From Erodium maritimum (lineage: Eukaryota; Streptophyta; Magnoliopsida; Geraniales; Geraniaceae): 64,000 nucleotides of DNA. Made by a program: the position numbers and the translations under genes. Shown here in pieces: positions 22,793 through 34,776 of this stretch; positions within the stretch are counted from its first letter, which is position 1, and each line of letters opens with the position of its first letter. Under the pieces are notes generated by a model. The model was given only the letters and a program-made list of their open reading frames with translations. It did not search any database and was not told the origin of the DNA. The stretch spans positions 30,731,730-30,795,729 of the forward strand of contig OY997592.1 in assembly GCA_963921825.1 (NCBI GenBank), written 5' to 3'.

Positions 22793-25768
22793 TGTAAAAT
22801 CCCACCTTTTAAAAAAAAGGTTGTTTTCTGAAAAGCGAAACATGAGGGTAGAAGTTTGCAACAATTGCTAATGAAAAAAAAGGGGAATAAGAAGTTTTGG
22901 GCCGAGCTCGGGTTTGGGCCAGCTCAGGCCCATTCACGCCACACGTGCGGCCCATCTACGCGAGCCCAACCCACACAGTCGCGCGGTCAGGCTATAAAAA
23001 GGGGCAAAAACTCTAGAGGTATACTGTTCACCTTCGCTGCTCGCCTCTTCGTCTTCCCTCTCCACGAACCAGACGAACCCTCGCCGGACTTCGTCGTCTC
23101 GTTCTCCGATCACGACCCCATCCTCCTTCTCCTTCCTCTACACCTTCTTCTCCGTCCCCACCTTCTATTTCTACCCACCCACGACAAAACCCACTGAAGC
23201 CAGAGAGATCTCAGCCTCTTCCAGCTTCGATTCGAAACCCTAATCCCCATCTCCGTCGAATCGAGCCTCGCCGGAGCCGTCACCGTTAGAATCAGCTACG
23301 GTGAGCTTACCCACGACCTTCTCGACCTTTCCCCGCTCTCTTTTCTTGGAAATCGCACGTTTTGTGGCTCGGTTGAGCTGGATCTGGTCGTAGAGGAACG
23401 CCGGCGAGGAGCGTCTCCAGATCTGACGTTCCTACGCCGGAGAGCCTCCACGCCGCCAGAATCACCGTTTCCCTTCCTCCCCTCGCCACCTGACACCTTG
23501 CTCCGCCTCCCTTTCTCCTTCCGACCCTCACCTGACACCGTGGAGGTGGCCGGAGTAGCTTGAGCTCGCTGGAGCTGGAACGAGCTCAACCTCGAACTCG
23601 TCAGGCTACGGGCCTGAGGGAAGACTGGGCTGGATACCTTGGGCCAGCTAATCCTGGGCCGGAATTGGAGCTCGGGCCAGATACTGGGCCGGACTTGATT
23701 TAGGCCCAAGTCCTTGGAATGGGTCTGACTCAGGTCCGAACCGAGTTTGGACCGGGTCTAGAACCAGGCCCGGGTCAGGCATGGATCAGGGTTTGGATTC
23801 GGGTCTGGATCCGGGTTGGGCCAGATCCAGGTCTGAACCGGGTCAGAAATGAAGTTAAATAATTAATTTAAAGAATTAATTATAAATTGGATTGAATTTG
23901 GATAATTCATGAACTATCAGATGAATTAAAAGACGAACCTATTAAATCAGAGGACTTTGGTCAAATCCGGGACTGATTAGGATATTTTTATCTGTTAACC
24001 CAGTTTGGACTTCGCTTGAGAAGAGGAAGACCACTCCGGTACCCGTGTGAAGAACGGAGGAGAGACTAATCGACGTTACAACATAGTGTTATCAGAGGAA
24101 GACCACGAGGTAGGGAAAGTCTTAACTCCTCGAGTATTTCAATACTAGTATGCCTATTAGGTTAATAAAATCGGAAAGGTCATAGACTTGCTTATAGGAT
24201 GCGAATAACTAGAATAAATGTATTTCATTTACGAATAAACAGACGTGTCTAGTAAGCATGCTTAGGATGTGAGTCACTAGTGTAACTTTCTTTTGATACT
24301 TGGGAATTGATTTACTGGTAGAGAGGTCGTGATGAGCCCTCGGATTAGTTGTCGTGCTAGGTTCACATGCTTGGTTGCCTAATTCGGATAAGTTAAGAGT
24401 CTAATACAACTAGATGATTCAATCAACCACATATGAATGCTTGATTGCTTAATTATGTACTTGATGGAATGCTTGACTCTTGAATGATTGAATGGGGAAT
24501 CGAGTATGACTGGTTGTGCCAAGCGGTACGATCAGGTGATCGATGAACCGATAGATCGTGGTTGGTAAGTAAATGGTAAGTGTGAGATTGTGATTGACTT
24601 TTGTGGTGTGTTGTGATGGAATTATGATTCGTTAAGCATCGGTTGTTCCTTGATTGTTTGAGAGTGTTACCTACTTGTGAGTCCTTAAGCTAGCTTTTAT
24701 ATCGGTATGGCACCCACGCTGCGGGTGGGGTAGTGTTATAGGGTACCCACACCAAAGAGAACGCCGGTGTGGGGTAGTACCTAAGCTGATAATTTGGTAT
24801 CCGATATGGTACCTACACCGAAGGAAGCGCCGGTGTGGGGTAGTATCATAGCCGGTATCCGGTATGGTACCTACACCGAAGGAAGTGTCGGTGTGGGGTA
24901 GTATCATAGCCGGCGGATTGGACCCTGCGAGACATAGATTATCGGACCCTACGGAACATTGGATATCGGCCCCTGCGGGGCAATTGGACGGTTTACCCTA
25001 CGGGGATGGTTACTGGTTATTTCACCCAAGTGTATGCGTCCTACGGGAGCTATACCTTGGTTCCCTATGACATATGGTCCTTTGGAGACGTTTCCGAGAA
25101 TCCCGATGATAAGCGCCCTTAGGGGTTGTTACCGATAGTCCGACGCTATGCGTCTCCTCTGGACCGAGGGAAAATCCGACATGACACAATGAGTATCGTG
25201 GATCGGAGGGTGGCGACTTCATGTCCCACGACATTAATCTGAACATCCTATCCTTTATTGGTTATTTAAGAAATACATTTATAACGTTATTTTCTTACGA
25301 TTATTGTTGACTCTTCATGATGGCTAAACACTTGTTTTACCCCTACTTTTCAACGTATTCATAATTATTTGTATTTGAGATCCGCACTAAAATTGTGAAG
25401 ACCTAATTGTTAAACTAAAAAGGGTGACCTGGTTATTGATTTTCCCTACTGAGCGTAAGCTCACCCCTATCTATTTATGACTGTTTTACAGGTTTGCGTG
25501 ATGACTAGTGGACTCGAGACTCGGGAGCTTCTGGGGTCCGGGTGCTTAGAGATGTTGGTCTTTATTTTGTAGTCTTGAACCTTTGTTAAAGAACTATTAT
25601 AACTTTTGTAAACCCTTTTGTTTGAGGCTTACTTATAAGGGGTGATTTGGAGACTTTTTACTATTTTAAAGTCGGATGCTTACTTGATTTTATGCCTTTT
25701 ATTATTACATTTTCTTTCTATTAAGTTACGCCTCGAGTCTGGTCTAGAACCGGATTTGGGGCGTGACA
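22793..25768 (+). repeat. 3' LTR of element A (T1)
   Basis: 2976 bp, TGTAAAATCCC...GGGGCGTGACA. A TATA box, tataaaaagg, lies at about 22993-23002. About 40 bp downstream begins UTR-like text with CT-rich tracts. A GGTGAGC donor-like site is at about 23299. Degenerate GGTC/CCGG words fill 23710-23850. A hairpin array lies at 24705-24910. It matches solo LTR C and both LTRs of B. Confidence 0.88.
24705..24910 (+). repeat. Hairpin tandem array in the T1 LTR (element A)
   Basis: Four units each place ccacacc or ctacaccg opposite ggtgtgggg with a loop of about 10 bases, separated by ggtatccggtatggtacc-like text. Unit spacing is close to 58 bp. Matching arrays are at 39595-39800 and 48255-48515. 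Confidence 0.75.
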
Positions 25769-25784
25769 ATACTAAAGTCATTTT

Positions 25785-27078
25785 ATGCTTACAAGATCTA
25801 AATCCACTCCAAGTGACTTGCTTAGTGATACAGATTTACGAGAAGCGGGACATTTGAAGATAAGAGCTTTAAAGAAGAAACTCGGTGAGAGAAGTATCAA
25901 CTCAGATACGATGGAAAATGTGGATGGCGATGCCGTTGGGCAGAATGCAAGAAGGGGACAGCCGGATAAACAGGTGGTTCAAGTAAACCAACCAGAGGAT
26001 CCTATAACTGTCAAGGGGCCACCAAGATATCTCTGTGATTATGGAACATCTCAGAAAGATAACCTACATCAGAGCATTCGAACACCAGTAGTGCCATCTC
26101 ACAACTTCAAAATCAAAACCTCTACCATTAATTTACTTCAGCAAAACCAGTTTAGCAGGAATTCGACTACGGGTCCCAACCCGACTGCACATCTATCTAA
26201 GTCCATCACTATTTGTTCTACTTTCAGGTACAATTGAGTGCCAGATGATGCTGTTAAACTATTGCTCTTCGAATTCACCTTAAGAGATGAAGCTGCAGAC
26301 TGGATTACAAGCTTGCCTCACCACACGATTACAACATGGGCCGATCTATCACAAAGGTTTCTAGCTGGATTCTACTCACCAAGGAAGACTAAGGAATTCA
26401 TAGCCAAGATCCAGAATTTTGCTCAATCAAACTTTGAATCACTAGAAGAAGCTTGGGAGAGGTACCAAGGACGCAGGAGAAAGTGGCCTCATCTTGAACA
26501 TGAATTGTGGTTGCAGCTGCAAACGTTCTACCAAGGGTTAAACAGAGCAAGTCAAGTAGAGTTCAACGCCGCATCTGATGGCACGTTCACCAAACACACT
26601 GGCCAATGATGCTTGGCATTCCGAAAGAGGACCTGGAGTTTATATAGTCAATTTAGTCAACTCATCAGGAGAACCGAATCAAGTCATGGAGCAGTTAAAA
26701 GAAATGAGGCTGATGATTTCAAGCATGCAGGGACAATAACCACAACCTAATCCAATGGACTATGAGGAGGCTAACTAGGTGATTTACAACAATAACCAAA
26801 GGAGGAAGTACGACCCTTATTCCAACACTTATAATGAGGGTTGGAAAGATCTCTCTGAGCTCAAAGGGGGAGGAGATCAGAATCAAAGAAGCCAAAATCC
26901 AATACCTCCGGAATTCAATCAGAGACCTCAGAATCAAGGCAACCAGCAGAGAAATCTTCAACCTCAGCAAAGCCAAGGTAACCAAAAACCTTCTACTGAC
27001 CCAACTTATTTAATTTTAAAAATGATGCAGATACAAGAGGAGGAGAACATGAAAGTACACAAGCGGTTAGAGGAAAAA
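25785..27078 (+). pseudogene. gag: Athila/Tat-type gag
   Basis: The frame starts MLTRSKSTPSD at 25785 and runs on through one TGA at about 26235 into VPDDAVKLLLFEFTLRDEAA, TTWADLSQRFLAGFYSP, KIQNFAQSNFESLEEAWERY and LQTFYQGLN. These are the conserved blocks of the Athila/Tat gag capsid domain. After a stop at 26607 and a shift, MEQLKEMRLMISSMQGQ and KYDPYSNTYNEGW match the usual gag C-terminal region. No zinc knuckle is visible. The frame is cut at about 27079-27086 by a T2 LTR. Its primer site is at 17139, on the other side of element A. Confidence 0.85.
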
Positions 27079-27778
27079 GATCACCAGACTGACTACGACA
27101 TACTAGCAGAAAATGCCGGAAACACCAACAACAAACCAAACACCGGGGACTACTATCCCCAAATTCAAGTAACCCAACTGTCACACGAAAACTGATACTT
27201 TCCCCAACCAACTCAAACCCGGACGCGTAATGTAGACCCGACACAGCGGTTACGACCTCCACCAAAGACGCAAAAGATAACCACGCAACACCCAAGATCA
27301 CAAAGGATCGCACACAACAATCAAGATCACAAAGGATCGCACTCCGGCTACTTAGTGCCGGTTGCTAACCGGCTGGGCTTGAGCCTACCCCACGCAACTT
27401 CCCCCGAACGCAGTCGGGCCAGGCGGTCGACCTGTTAGCGATATATACAGCGATACTTTTCCGATAGCTAGTCGGAAGGGGAGCCGCCCTTCATCTCCGA
27501 AGAAATGCAAAACTTTACCGATGGTTAGTCGGAAGGCTAGCTAACCCCAACGCGCGCGACCACAGGACCCCTTTATCGCAGAAGAATGCACAACTTTACT
27601 GATGGTTAGTCGGAAGGCTAGCCAACACCCACGCGCGCGACCACATGACCCCTTTATTGTAAGGCGGGCCCCCAACCTCTATGCAATCACAGTCACAACC
27701 AAAAGGCACACAACACCCCGCAAAGAAAGAGAATACGACAACACGACTAACTACCACTCGGCAAGTCAGTCAACCAAC

Positions 27779-28214
27779 ACGGGTTCAACTCCCCACGGGC
27801 ACACATGGCCACCCACGACACACCAACAGTAATATACGGGTTCAACACCCCAACGACACTCATGGCCACCCACAGACACAAACAGTAACATACGGGTTCA
27901 ACACCCCAACGACACTCATGGCCACCCACGATACACCAACGGTAATATACGGGTTCAACACCCCAACGACACTCATGGCCACCCACGACACACCAACAGT
28001 AATATACGGGTTCAACACCCCAACGACACTCATGGCCACCCACGACACACCAACAGTAATATACGGGCTCAACAGCCCAATGACACTCATGGCCACCCAC
28101 GACACACCAACAGTAATATACGGGTTCAACACCCCAACGACACTCATGGCCACCCACAAACACCAACGGTAATATACGGGTTCAACACCCCAACGACACT
28201 CATGGCCACCCACA
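27779..28214 (+). repeat. 57-bp minisatellite, about 8 units, in the T2 LTR
   Basis: Repeat unit with acgggttcaacacccc and cactcatggccaccca. Because 57 is a multiple of three, open frames run through it on both strands and repeat every 19 codons; they are not genes. The other T2 LTR has a 56-bp version with many more units. Confidence 0.9.
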
Positions 28215-28263
28215 CACACAAACAATTCAATCAACCTCCGGGCACAACCAATGCCACTAGTAT

Positions 28264-28428
28264 TTCCATTGTTCGATAAGTTCACTTATCCTACGACACT
28301 ACTAAGTGTCACATGCATTTCTATCGTTCGATACGTTCACGTATCATACGACACCACTAAGTGTCGCCTGCATTTCTAGTGTTCGATAAACTTACTCATC
28401 CTACGACACCACTAGGTGTCACATGCAT
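28264..28428 (-). repeat. Three 55-bp units with two hairpins each, T2 LTR copy 1
   Basis: Units at 28264-28318, 28319-28373 and 28374-28428. Each has a first inverted repeat of the gataag...cttatc type and a second of the gacact...agtgtc type, both with 4-base loops. Stem bases differ between units in paired fashion. The copy at 34375-34539 has the same arrangement. Confidence 0.85.
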
Positions 28429-29916
28429 TTCTACTTTTAACTTTCCCTAGTCAAGGCCGAGATCCGGCTACTTTTCCCTACCTCGTAACGCTTTCCCAAA
28501 AGTCCACGCCCAAGCTCCGGCGTGCTCCAGAATTTCTCGCTTAGCCTCCTCTTTCCACGGTCGGCGACACGGTCTACAATGATTACAATTTACACACTTT
28601 TTAAACAAGCAGGCGAAACCCGAATTTAATGAACTTAACGCTCGAACGCAACCCCGACAATGCCGATCACTCCCAAACTTCCCAATTACTCGACATTGTC
28701 AATAATGGGCCCGGAAAGGCGCGATTCACCCGACTCGGCGAATCTGCCCGGGATTGGAAAACGCCCTTCCGGGGCTTCGAAAATTCCTGTTTTCGTTTCT
28801 ACGATCCTAAAGTAATTCAAGTGTTCGAACGCAATCGACAGAATCAATTTCCGACTTCCGAGCGATTTAATTCGCGCTTAAAGTTTCTAAACCCGAAATT
28901 TCCAATTTCCACAATTTAATCCCATAATTCGTTCCGGGTGTGAATTATCGATTCGGGGATCGTCCAAAACCACCCGAACACGAAAAACTCGAGGCCTGGG
29001 AAAGTGGGCCCCTCACGGCCACAATGGGAAAATTTCCTTTTCGCCCCAAAACGTTCCTAACGAACCCCAAACCTCAATCATTCATCTTTAAACCAATTCT
29101 AACCAAAACCCAACCATATTTGACTCGTTTTAACTCAAACCCCAAATTTTCAAACGTACCAAAACGAGAAAAGAATGGGTTCTCACCGTAGGGAATGACG
29201 ACGGGAGCTCGATTCTACAACCGTTGAGACGATCCGTCGGTCGGATTGTCGGGAAATCACCAAAAACCCTCACTTTTCCCTTTACTTTTTCCTTTCCTCC
29301 TTCTCTCTTCTGTTCTCTTTTCTTTTTCTCTCTCCTTCTCTCCTTTCTCATCTTGGCCGAGACCTCATCTTCTTTTCCCTTTTATTTTGTTCAAAAACTA
29401 ACACCAACCCTCTTATTTACAAACTACCCCTCATCTCTTCCCTTTGTTTTGTTCAAAAATACCTACCACCACCACTTGTATGACAAGTGGCAAGTGGGTC
29501 CCACCTTTTAAACAAAATATCTTTGTAGATATTTTTCTGTCAGATTCGCGAAATTCGGCCGTCTCGGGCCCCGAACGGGCCCATTTTCCAAGAAATTACG
29601 AAATTTCACGGGCCACAAGGAAACGGCTCAACTAAGACCGCTGTAACAACGGCTAAGCTTTTTGGATCCAAAACGGGCCTCGAACGGACCAAAACGGCGC
29701 TTGGTTGACTTTTACTGCAAAAAGTCAACTTTTCCCAAATTGGTCAAAAAGTTGCCCTGAGTCCCCCAGAACTCACTTTGGTCGATATCGGGGTCAACTT
29801 AAGTCCGATATGACCCTCGGGGTCAAATTTAGGTTCATTTAGGTGTCTGTCCTAAAATTTTAAATTTTCCTGTTTTTCGCCGATTTGACTGGCGTTGACC
29901 GGGAGTGGTTCTTACA

Positions 29917-30949
29917 TCACGGATACTACAACGGGTCCCTGACGAAATAGAGAGAAGAAGGAAAAAGGGGTTGAACTCGCAGCTACAGGACGGCTCCGCG
30001 AAGGACACCGTCACGGATAGGATCACGGGTCCGTGGCCGACTAGAGAAGAAGAAAATAGAGGAAAACAAATTTCGGCATCACTTCAATAAGCCCAGTCCG
30101 AAGCCTACTTCAAAAAGCCCAGTCCGAACCCTGGCCATAACCCTTCTTCTTCTTCTCCTCTTTCACGCCTCTAGCCCTTAATCTAATCATCACCTACACC
30201 TCCATAACCAATCTCCATTGTTCCTTCACAAACCTTGTCTTTTCTTCCATCTCCTTAATCCCACACCTTCTTATTTCTCTTTAATCCACCACCACCAAAA
30301 AAAATCCCTTATCTATTCTTTTTCAAGCTCCAAACATCCTCCTAACCTCCATACACCCACTCACCACGAGCTTCGGACGAACCTAATCTTTATCGTCAAC
30401 GTTCAGTAAAGAGCTGCTGGTTTTGGTCGTTGGGACCTCGTCACGGCTCCGCCCTGAAGACAATGTTGGAAGTCCTCACGGTTCCGGCCTGAAAGCGGTT
30501 GTGGACAGAGTCACGGCTACGGCCTGAACTCTGTGGCGGACACCCTCGCGGCATCGTCTTGATCTCCGTCGTGGACAACCTCGCGGCTCCGTCATGGGTT
30601 CCATTGCAGACACCTTCACGACTCCGTCCTGACATCCGTTGCGGACTTTTTCACGGCTCCATCTTTTACTCCATTGCGGCAGCCGTTGCGGATCCGTGGT
30701 GACATCCGTGATAGGGTAGTGAGATGCCCTCCAAAATAGAAGCAGAAGCACTCAAGGGGAGAGGCGTCGGGATCACAACCTCCACTATTACAAATCCTTC
30801 ATCCAGACCCAAGCTCGGATTCGGACGATGCGGACGAGCGACCTGTTTCTGAACCATACTCGGCCATAGGTACTCCCAATCACCCGTTCCTAATTTTTAC
30901 CTATAAAACGAGAATTAAGCTTCTCGAACAAAACAAGAAACGGGGCACT
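29917..30949 (+). other. Athila-like non-coding region before the ORF
   Basis: Between the T2 LTR end and the ORF at 30950. It includes a pyrimidine-rich tract at 30140-30370, an inverted-free spacer and a 35-bp tandem repeat. No known domain appears in the short frame at 29905-30090. Confidence 0.45.
30437..30710 (+). repeat. Degenerate 35-bp tandem repeat, about 8 units
   Basis: Units follow the pattern cctcacggctccg + cctga + ttgcggaca. Spacing is 35 bp over most of the array; units differ by many substitutions. 35 is not a multiple of three, so it is unlikely to be a protein repeat. Confidence 0.8.
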
Positions 30950-31884
30950 ATGCAAAATCGTTTCGTGGACACCAAGTTCGTCACACGAACTTTGGATTTT
31001 GAGGATGAATTCAGGGCACTCCTGGATGCCTTTGGGTGGCCTAGACTATGGGGTTGGGAGCCCTGACATTATGAGAAACTCATTCTCGAGTTTCTCACGT
31101 CGTATAGTCGGTTACACGTGTGTGACAAACCTGTTGAATTTAGAATGTGTGGGCGAGTATTTAAACCCTCCATATTTTAATTTCGAGAAGCCTGCGGGTT
31201 TACTCCTTTGGAGGGGGATTACCCCCAATATTGTCAAATCGAGGATGCTTGGGGAGAAATTAGTGAGCCCAACGTACCCCTGTCCTCGAGCCCCCATGCT
31301 ATGCATCTCAAGTCCGTAATGCTTAAATACATGCATAGAGTGTTGAGTTACACTCTTTTTACACGGAGTGATAATTTACACATCGTGAACCATAAGGAGG
31401 TTCAGATTCTTCATGGTTTTGAAAAGGGAATTCTAGTCCCCTTCAAGAAGCTCCTTTTGGAACACCTTGATCATCATGATATCAGTCCTAATGGGAAGAT
31501 TGGTTGTGAGGCGATTGCCACACAACTAGCCCAGTTTTTTTGGGTTTGGGACAACCCCCAGGAAGCCCACATGCTCTTTAAGTCCAATTTGGTCGACAAG
31601 ACCATATTTAAGGGTACCGACATGCGGACGGCAGCCCCCAAGCAAGGAGAAGACGAGGGGAGAAGACATACTAGCTATGCGGCACTGTCAGCCCAAATCA
31701 GAGCTCTCCAAGAGGAGATGCGCGCGGGTTTCCAGAGACAGAAGGTCCGTCATGATGATTATGTTACCCAGTTTCGGGGTATATCTACTCGGTTTGACAG
31801 GGTCGATACCCGGTTTGATGGGGGTGGATACTCAGTTCTATAGGATTCACACCCGATTTGACACAGTGGACTCCATTCTTGAGC
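30950..31884 (+). pseudogene. Athila ORF-like protein (env-position/ORF1 family)
   Basis: From the ATG at 30950 one frame reads MQNRFVDTKFVTRTLDFEDE, then LILEFLTSYSR, VEFRMCGRVFKPSIF, IEDAWGEIS, LKSVMLKYMHRVLSYTLFTR, NHKEVQILHGFEKGILVPF and AIATQLAQFFWV. The order of a short beta-type block, a W-rich segment and the RxLSYTxxxR phrase is like the large Athila-specific protein of unknown function (the Arabidopsis retrotransposon ORF-1 family). In-frame stops lie at about 31064 and 31168. The C-terminal part has heptad-like text (ALSAQIRALQEEMRAGFQ). The frame is cut by a T2 LTR at 31885. The assignment rests on remembered family features only. Confidence 0.6.
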
Positions 31885-32831
31885 TGTCACGCCCCAAATT
31901 CGGTAGAACCGAACCCGAAACGCGAACGGTGAAACCATAAAGCAATTTTCAAACCCTTTTAAAATAAACGGCTTAAAATCACCATTTAGTTAATCAAAAT
32001 AATATTTTACAAATTAAAGGTACGTCCAAAACAAGCGGACAAAATAAACAAAGCATATGTCGCTAAACTCCCAAAAACCCGGACTCCCGCTCCCAGCTCT
32101 TCAAGCTTCGAGAGCTCCCCTAGTCCATCTCGCGACCAGTACCTATAGGAAAAACAGCTAGGGGTGAGCGTTCGATCACCACCACGGATACCAGACTGAC
32201 TACGACATACTAGCAGAAAAATGCCGAAAACACCAACAACAACCCAAACACCGGGGACTACTATCCCCAAACTCAAGTAACCCCTGACACAGGAAAACTG
32301 TTACTTTCCCCAACCAACTCAAACCCGGACGCGTAATGTAAACCCGACACAACGGTTACGACCTCAACCCAAAACGCAAATAATAACCACGCAACCCCGA
32401 AGATCACAAAGGATCACACACGGAAAACAAGATCACAAAGGATCGCACTCCAGCTACTCAGTGCCGGTTGCTAACCGGCTGGGCTTGAGCCTGCCCCACG
32501 CAACTTCCCCCAAACGTAGTCGGGCCAGGCGGTCTACCTGTTAGCGATATATTCTGCAATACTTCTCCAATAGATAGTCGGAAGGGGAGCCGTCCTCCAT
32601 CGCCGAAGAATGCACAACTTTACCGATGGTTAGTCGGAAGGCTAGCCAACCACCACGCGCGCGACCACAGAACCCCTTTATTGTCTGGCGGGCCCCCAAC
32701 CTCGTCGCAGAAGAATGCACAACTTTATGGATGGTTATTCGGAAGGCTAGCCAACCCCCACGCGCGCGACCACAGGACCCCTTTATTGTCAGGCGGGCCC
32801 CAACCTCAGGCAATCACAATCAACACCCAAG

Positions 32832-34325
32832 GTTCAACACCCCAAAGGCACTCATGGCCACCCACGACACACCAACAGTAACACACGGGTCAACACCCCA
32901 AAGGCACTCATGGCCACCCACGACACACCAACAGTAACACACGGGTCAACACCCCAAAGGCCCACAAGGCCACCCACGACACACCAACAGTAACACACGG
33001 GCCAACACCCAAAAGGCACTCATGACCACCCACGACACACCAACAGTAACACACGGGTCAACACCTCAAAGGCACTCATGGCCACCCACGACACACCAAC
33101 AGTAACACACGGGTCAACACCCCAAAGGCACTCATGGCTACCCACGACACACCAACAGTAACACATGGGTCAACACCCCAAAGGCTCACATGGCCACCCA
33201 CGACACACCAACAGTAACACACGGGTCAACACCCCAAAGGCACTCATGGCTACCCACGACACACCAACAGTAACACACGGGTCAACACCCCAAAGGCACT
33301 CATGGCTACCCACGACACACCAACAGTAACACACGGGTCAACACCCAAAAGGCACTCATGGCCACCCACGACACACCAACAGTAACACACGGGTCAACAC
33401 CCCAAAGGCACTCATGACCACCCACGACACACCAACAGTAACACACGGGTCAACACCCCAAAGGCCCACAAGGCCACCCACGACACACCAACAGTAACAC
33501 ACGGGCCAACACCCAAAAGGCACTCATGACCACCCACGACACACCAACAGTAACACACGGGTCAACACCTCAAAGGCACTCATGGCCACCCACGACACAC
33601 CAATAGTAACACACGGGTCAACACCCCAAAGGCACTCATGGCCACCCACGACACACCAACAGTAACACATGGGTCAACACCCCAAAGGCCCACATGGCCA
33701 CCCACGACACACCAACAGTAACACACGGGTCAACACCCCAAAGGCACTCATGGCTACCCACGACACACCAACAGTAACACACGGGTCAACACCCAAAAGG
33801 CACTCATGGCCACCCACGACACACCAACAGTAACACACGGGTCAACACCCCAAAGGCACTCATGGCCACCCACGACACACCAACAGTAACACACGGGTCA
33901 ACACCCCAAAGGCACTCATGGCCACCCACGACACACCAACAGTAACACACGGGTCAACACCCCAAAGGCCCTCATGGCCACCCACGACACACCAATAGTA
34001 ACACACCGGTCAACACCCTAAAGGCACTCATGGCCACCCACAACACACCAACAGTAACACACGGGTCAACACCCCAAAGGCACACATGGCCACCCACGAC
34101 ACAGAAACAGTAAAAACACGGGTCCAACACCTCAAAGGCACACCTGACCACCCAAGACACGCAACGGTAAAATACGGGTTCAACTCCCCAGTGGCACTCA
34201 TGGCCACCCAAGACACGCAACGGTAAAATACGAAATGAACTCCTCACGGGCACTCATGGCCACCCAAGACACACAACGGTAAAATACGGGTTCAACTCCC
34301 CACGGGCACTCATGGCCACCCACAA
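32832..34325 (+). repeat. 56-bp minisatellite, about 26 units, in the T2 LTR
   Basis: About 22-23 nearly identical 56-bp units (acacgggtcaacacccc, aaggcactcatggccaccca) to about 34090, then about four diverged units. Variant units recur at an exact offset of 504 bp (nine units): cccacaaggc at 32961 and 33465, acacct at 33061 and 33565. This shows a higher-order duplication. Confidence 0.92.
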
Positions 34326-34374
34326 CCATACACAATTCAATCAACCTCCGGGCACAACCAAATGCCACCAGTAT

Positions 34375-34539
34375 TTCTATTGTTCGATAAGCTCACTTAT
34401 CCTACAACACTACTAAGTGTCACATGCCTTTCTATTGTTCGATACGTTCACGTATCATACGAAACCACTAAGTGACGCCTACATTTCTAGTGTTCGATAA
34501 ACTTACTTATCCTACGACACCACTAGGTGTCACATGCAA
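34375..34539 (-). repeat. Three 55-bp hairpin units, T2 LTR copy 2
   Basis: Units at 34375-34429, 34430-34484 and 34485-34539, matching 28264-28428. Five of the six hairpins keep their stems if G-U pairs on the minus-strand RNA are allowed. The second hairpin of the middle unit is broken. Confidence 0.82.
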
Positions 34540-34776
34540 TTCTACTGTTAACTTTCCCTAGTCAAGGCCGAGATCTGGGTACTTTTCCCTACCTCGTAAC
34601 GCTTTCCCAAAAGTCCACGCCCAAGCTCCGGCGTGCTCGCGATCATTCGCCTAGCTTTCTTTTTCCGCGGTCCTCGGCACGATCTAACAGGATCACAATT
34701 AAAGTACTTTTTAAGTTTGCAGGCAAAGCTGAATTTAATGAATTTGACACCCAAACTCAACCCTGACAATGTCGAT

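Larger units (their letters stand above)
17251..25768 (+). mobile_element. Gypsy element A (family T1, Tekay/Del-like), non-autonomous
   Basis: Order: a 45-bp palindromic remnant of a 5' LTR, primer site, leader with tandem repeats, decayed gag with two zinc knuckles, traces of protease and integrase, a long non-coding block, the integrase C-terminus, polypurine tract and a full 3' LTR. Integrase text and LTRs near 3 kb are typical of the Tekay/Del chromovirus clade. Flanks ttact (17246-17250) and atact (25769-25773) resemble a target duplication with one change. It lies in the leader of an Athila-like element. Confidence 0.82.
27087..29916 (-). repeat. Truncated T2 LTR inside the Athila-like element
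   Basis: Collinear with the T2 LTR at 31885-36767 but lacks the first ~300 bp on its left. The left junction with Athila gag shows 8 bp of shared sequence (gatcacca, 27079-27086). The right end, CTTACA, is the normal LTR end. No polypurine tract or internal sequence follows, so it is a solo or truncated LTR. It holds a 57-bp minisatellite, three hairpin units, and a pyrimidine-rich UTR-like stretch at 29270-29480. Confidence 0.8.

Noticed and set aside
27681..28285. Several long repeat-containing frames on both strands
   Set aside because: They follow from a 57-bp minisatellite whose unit is a multiple of three.
32832..34325. CRISPR-like array
   Set aside because: Units are 56-bp head-to-tail repeats without unique spacers, inside an LTR of a plant element.
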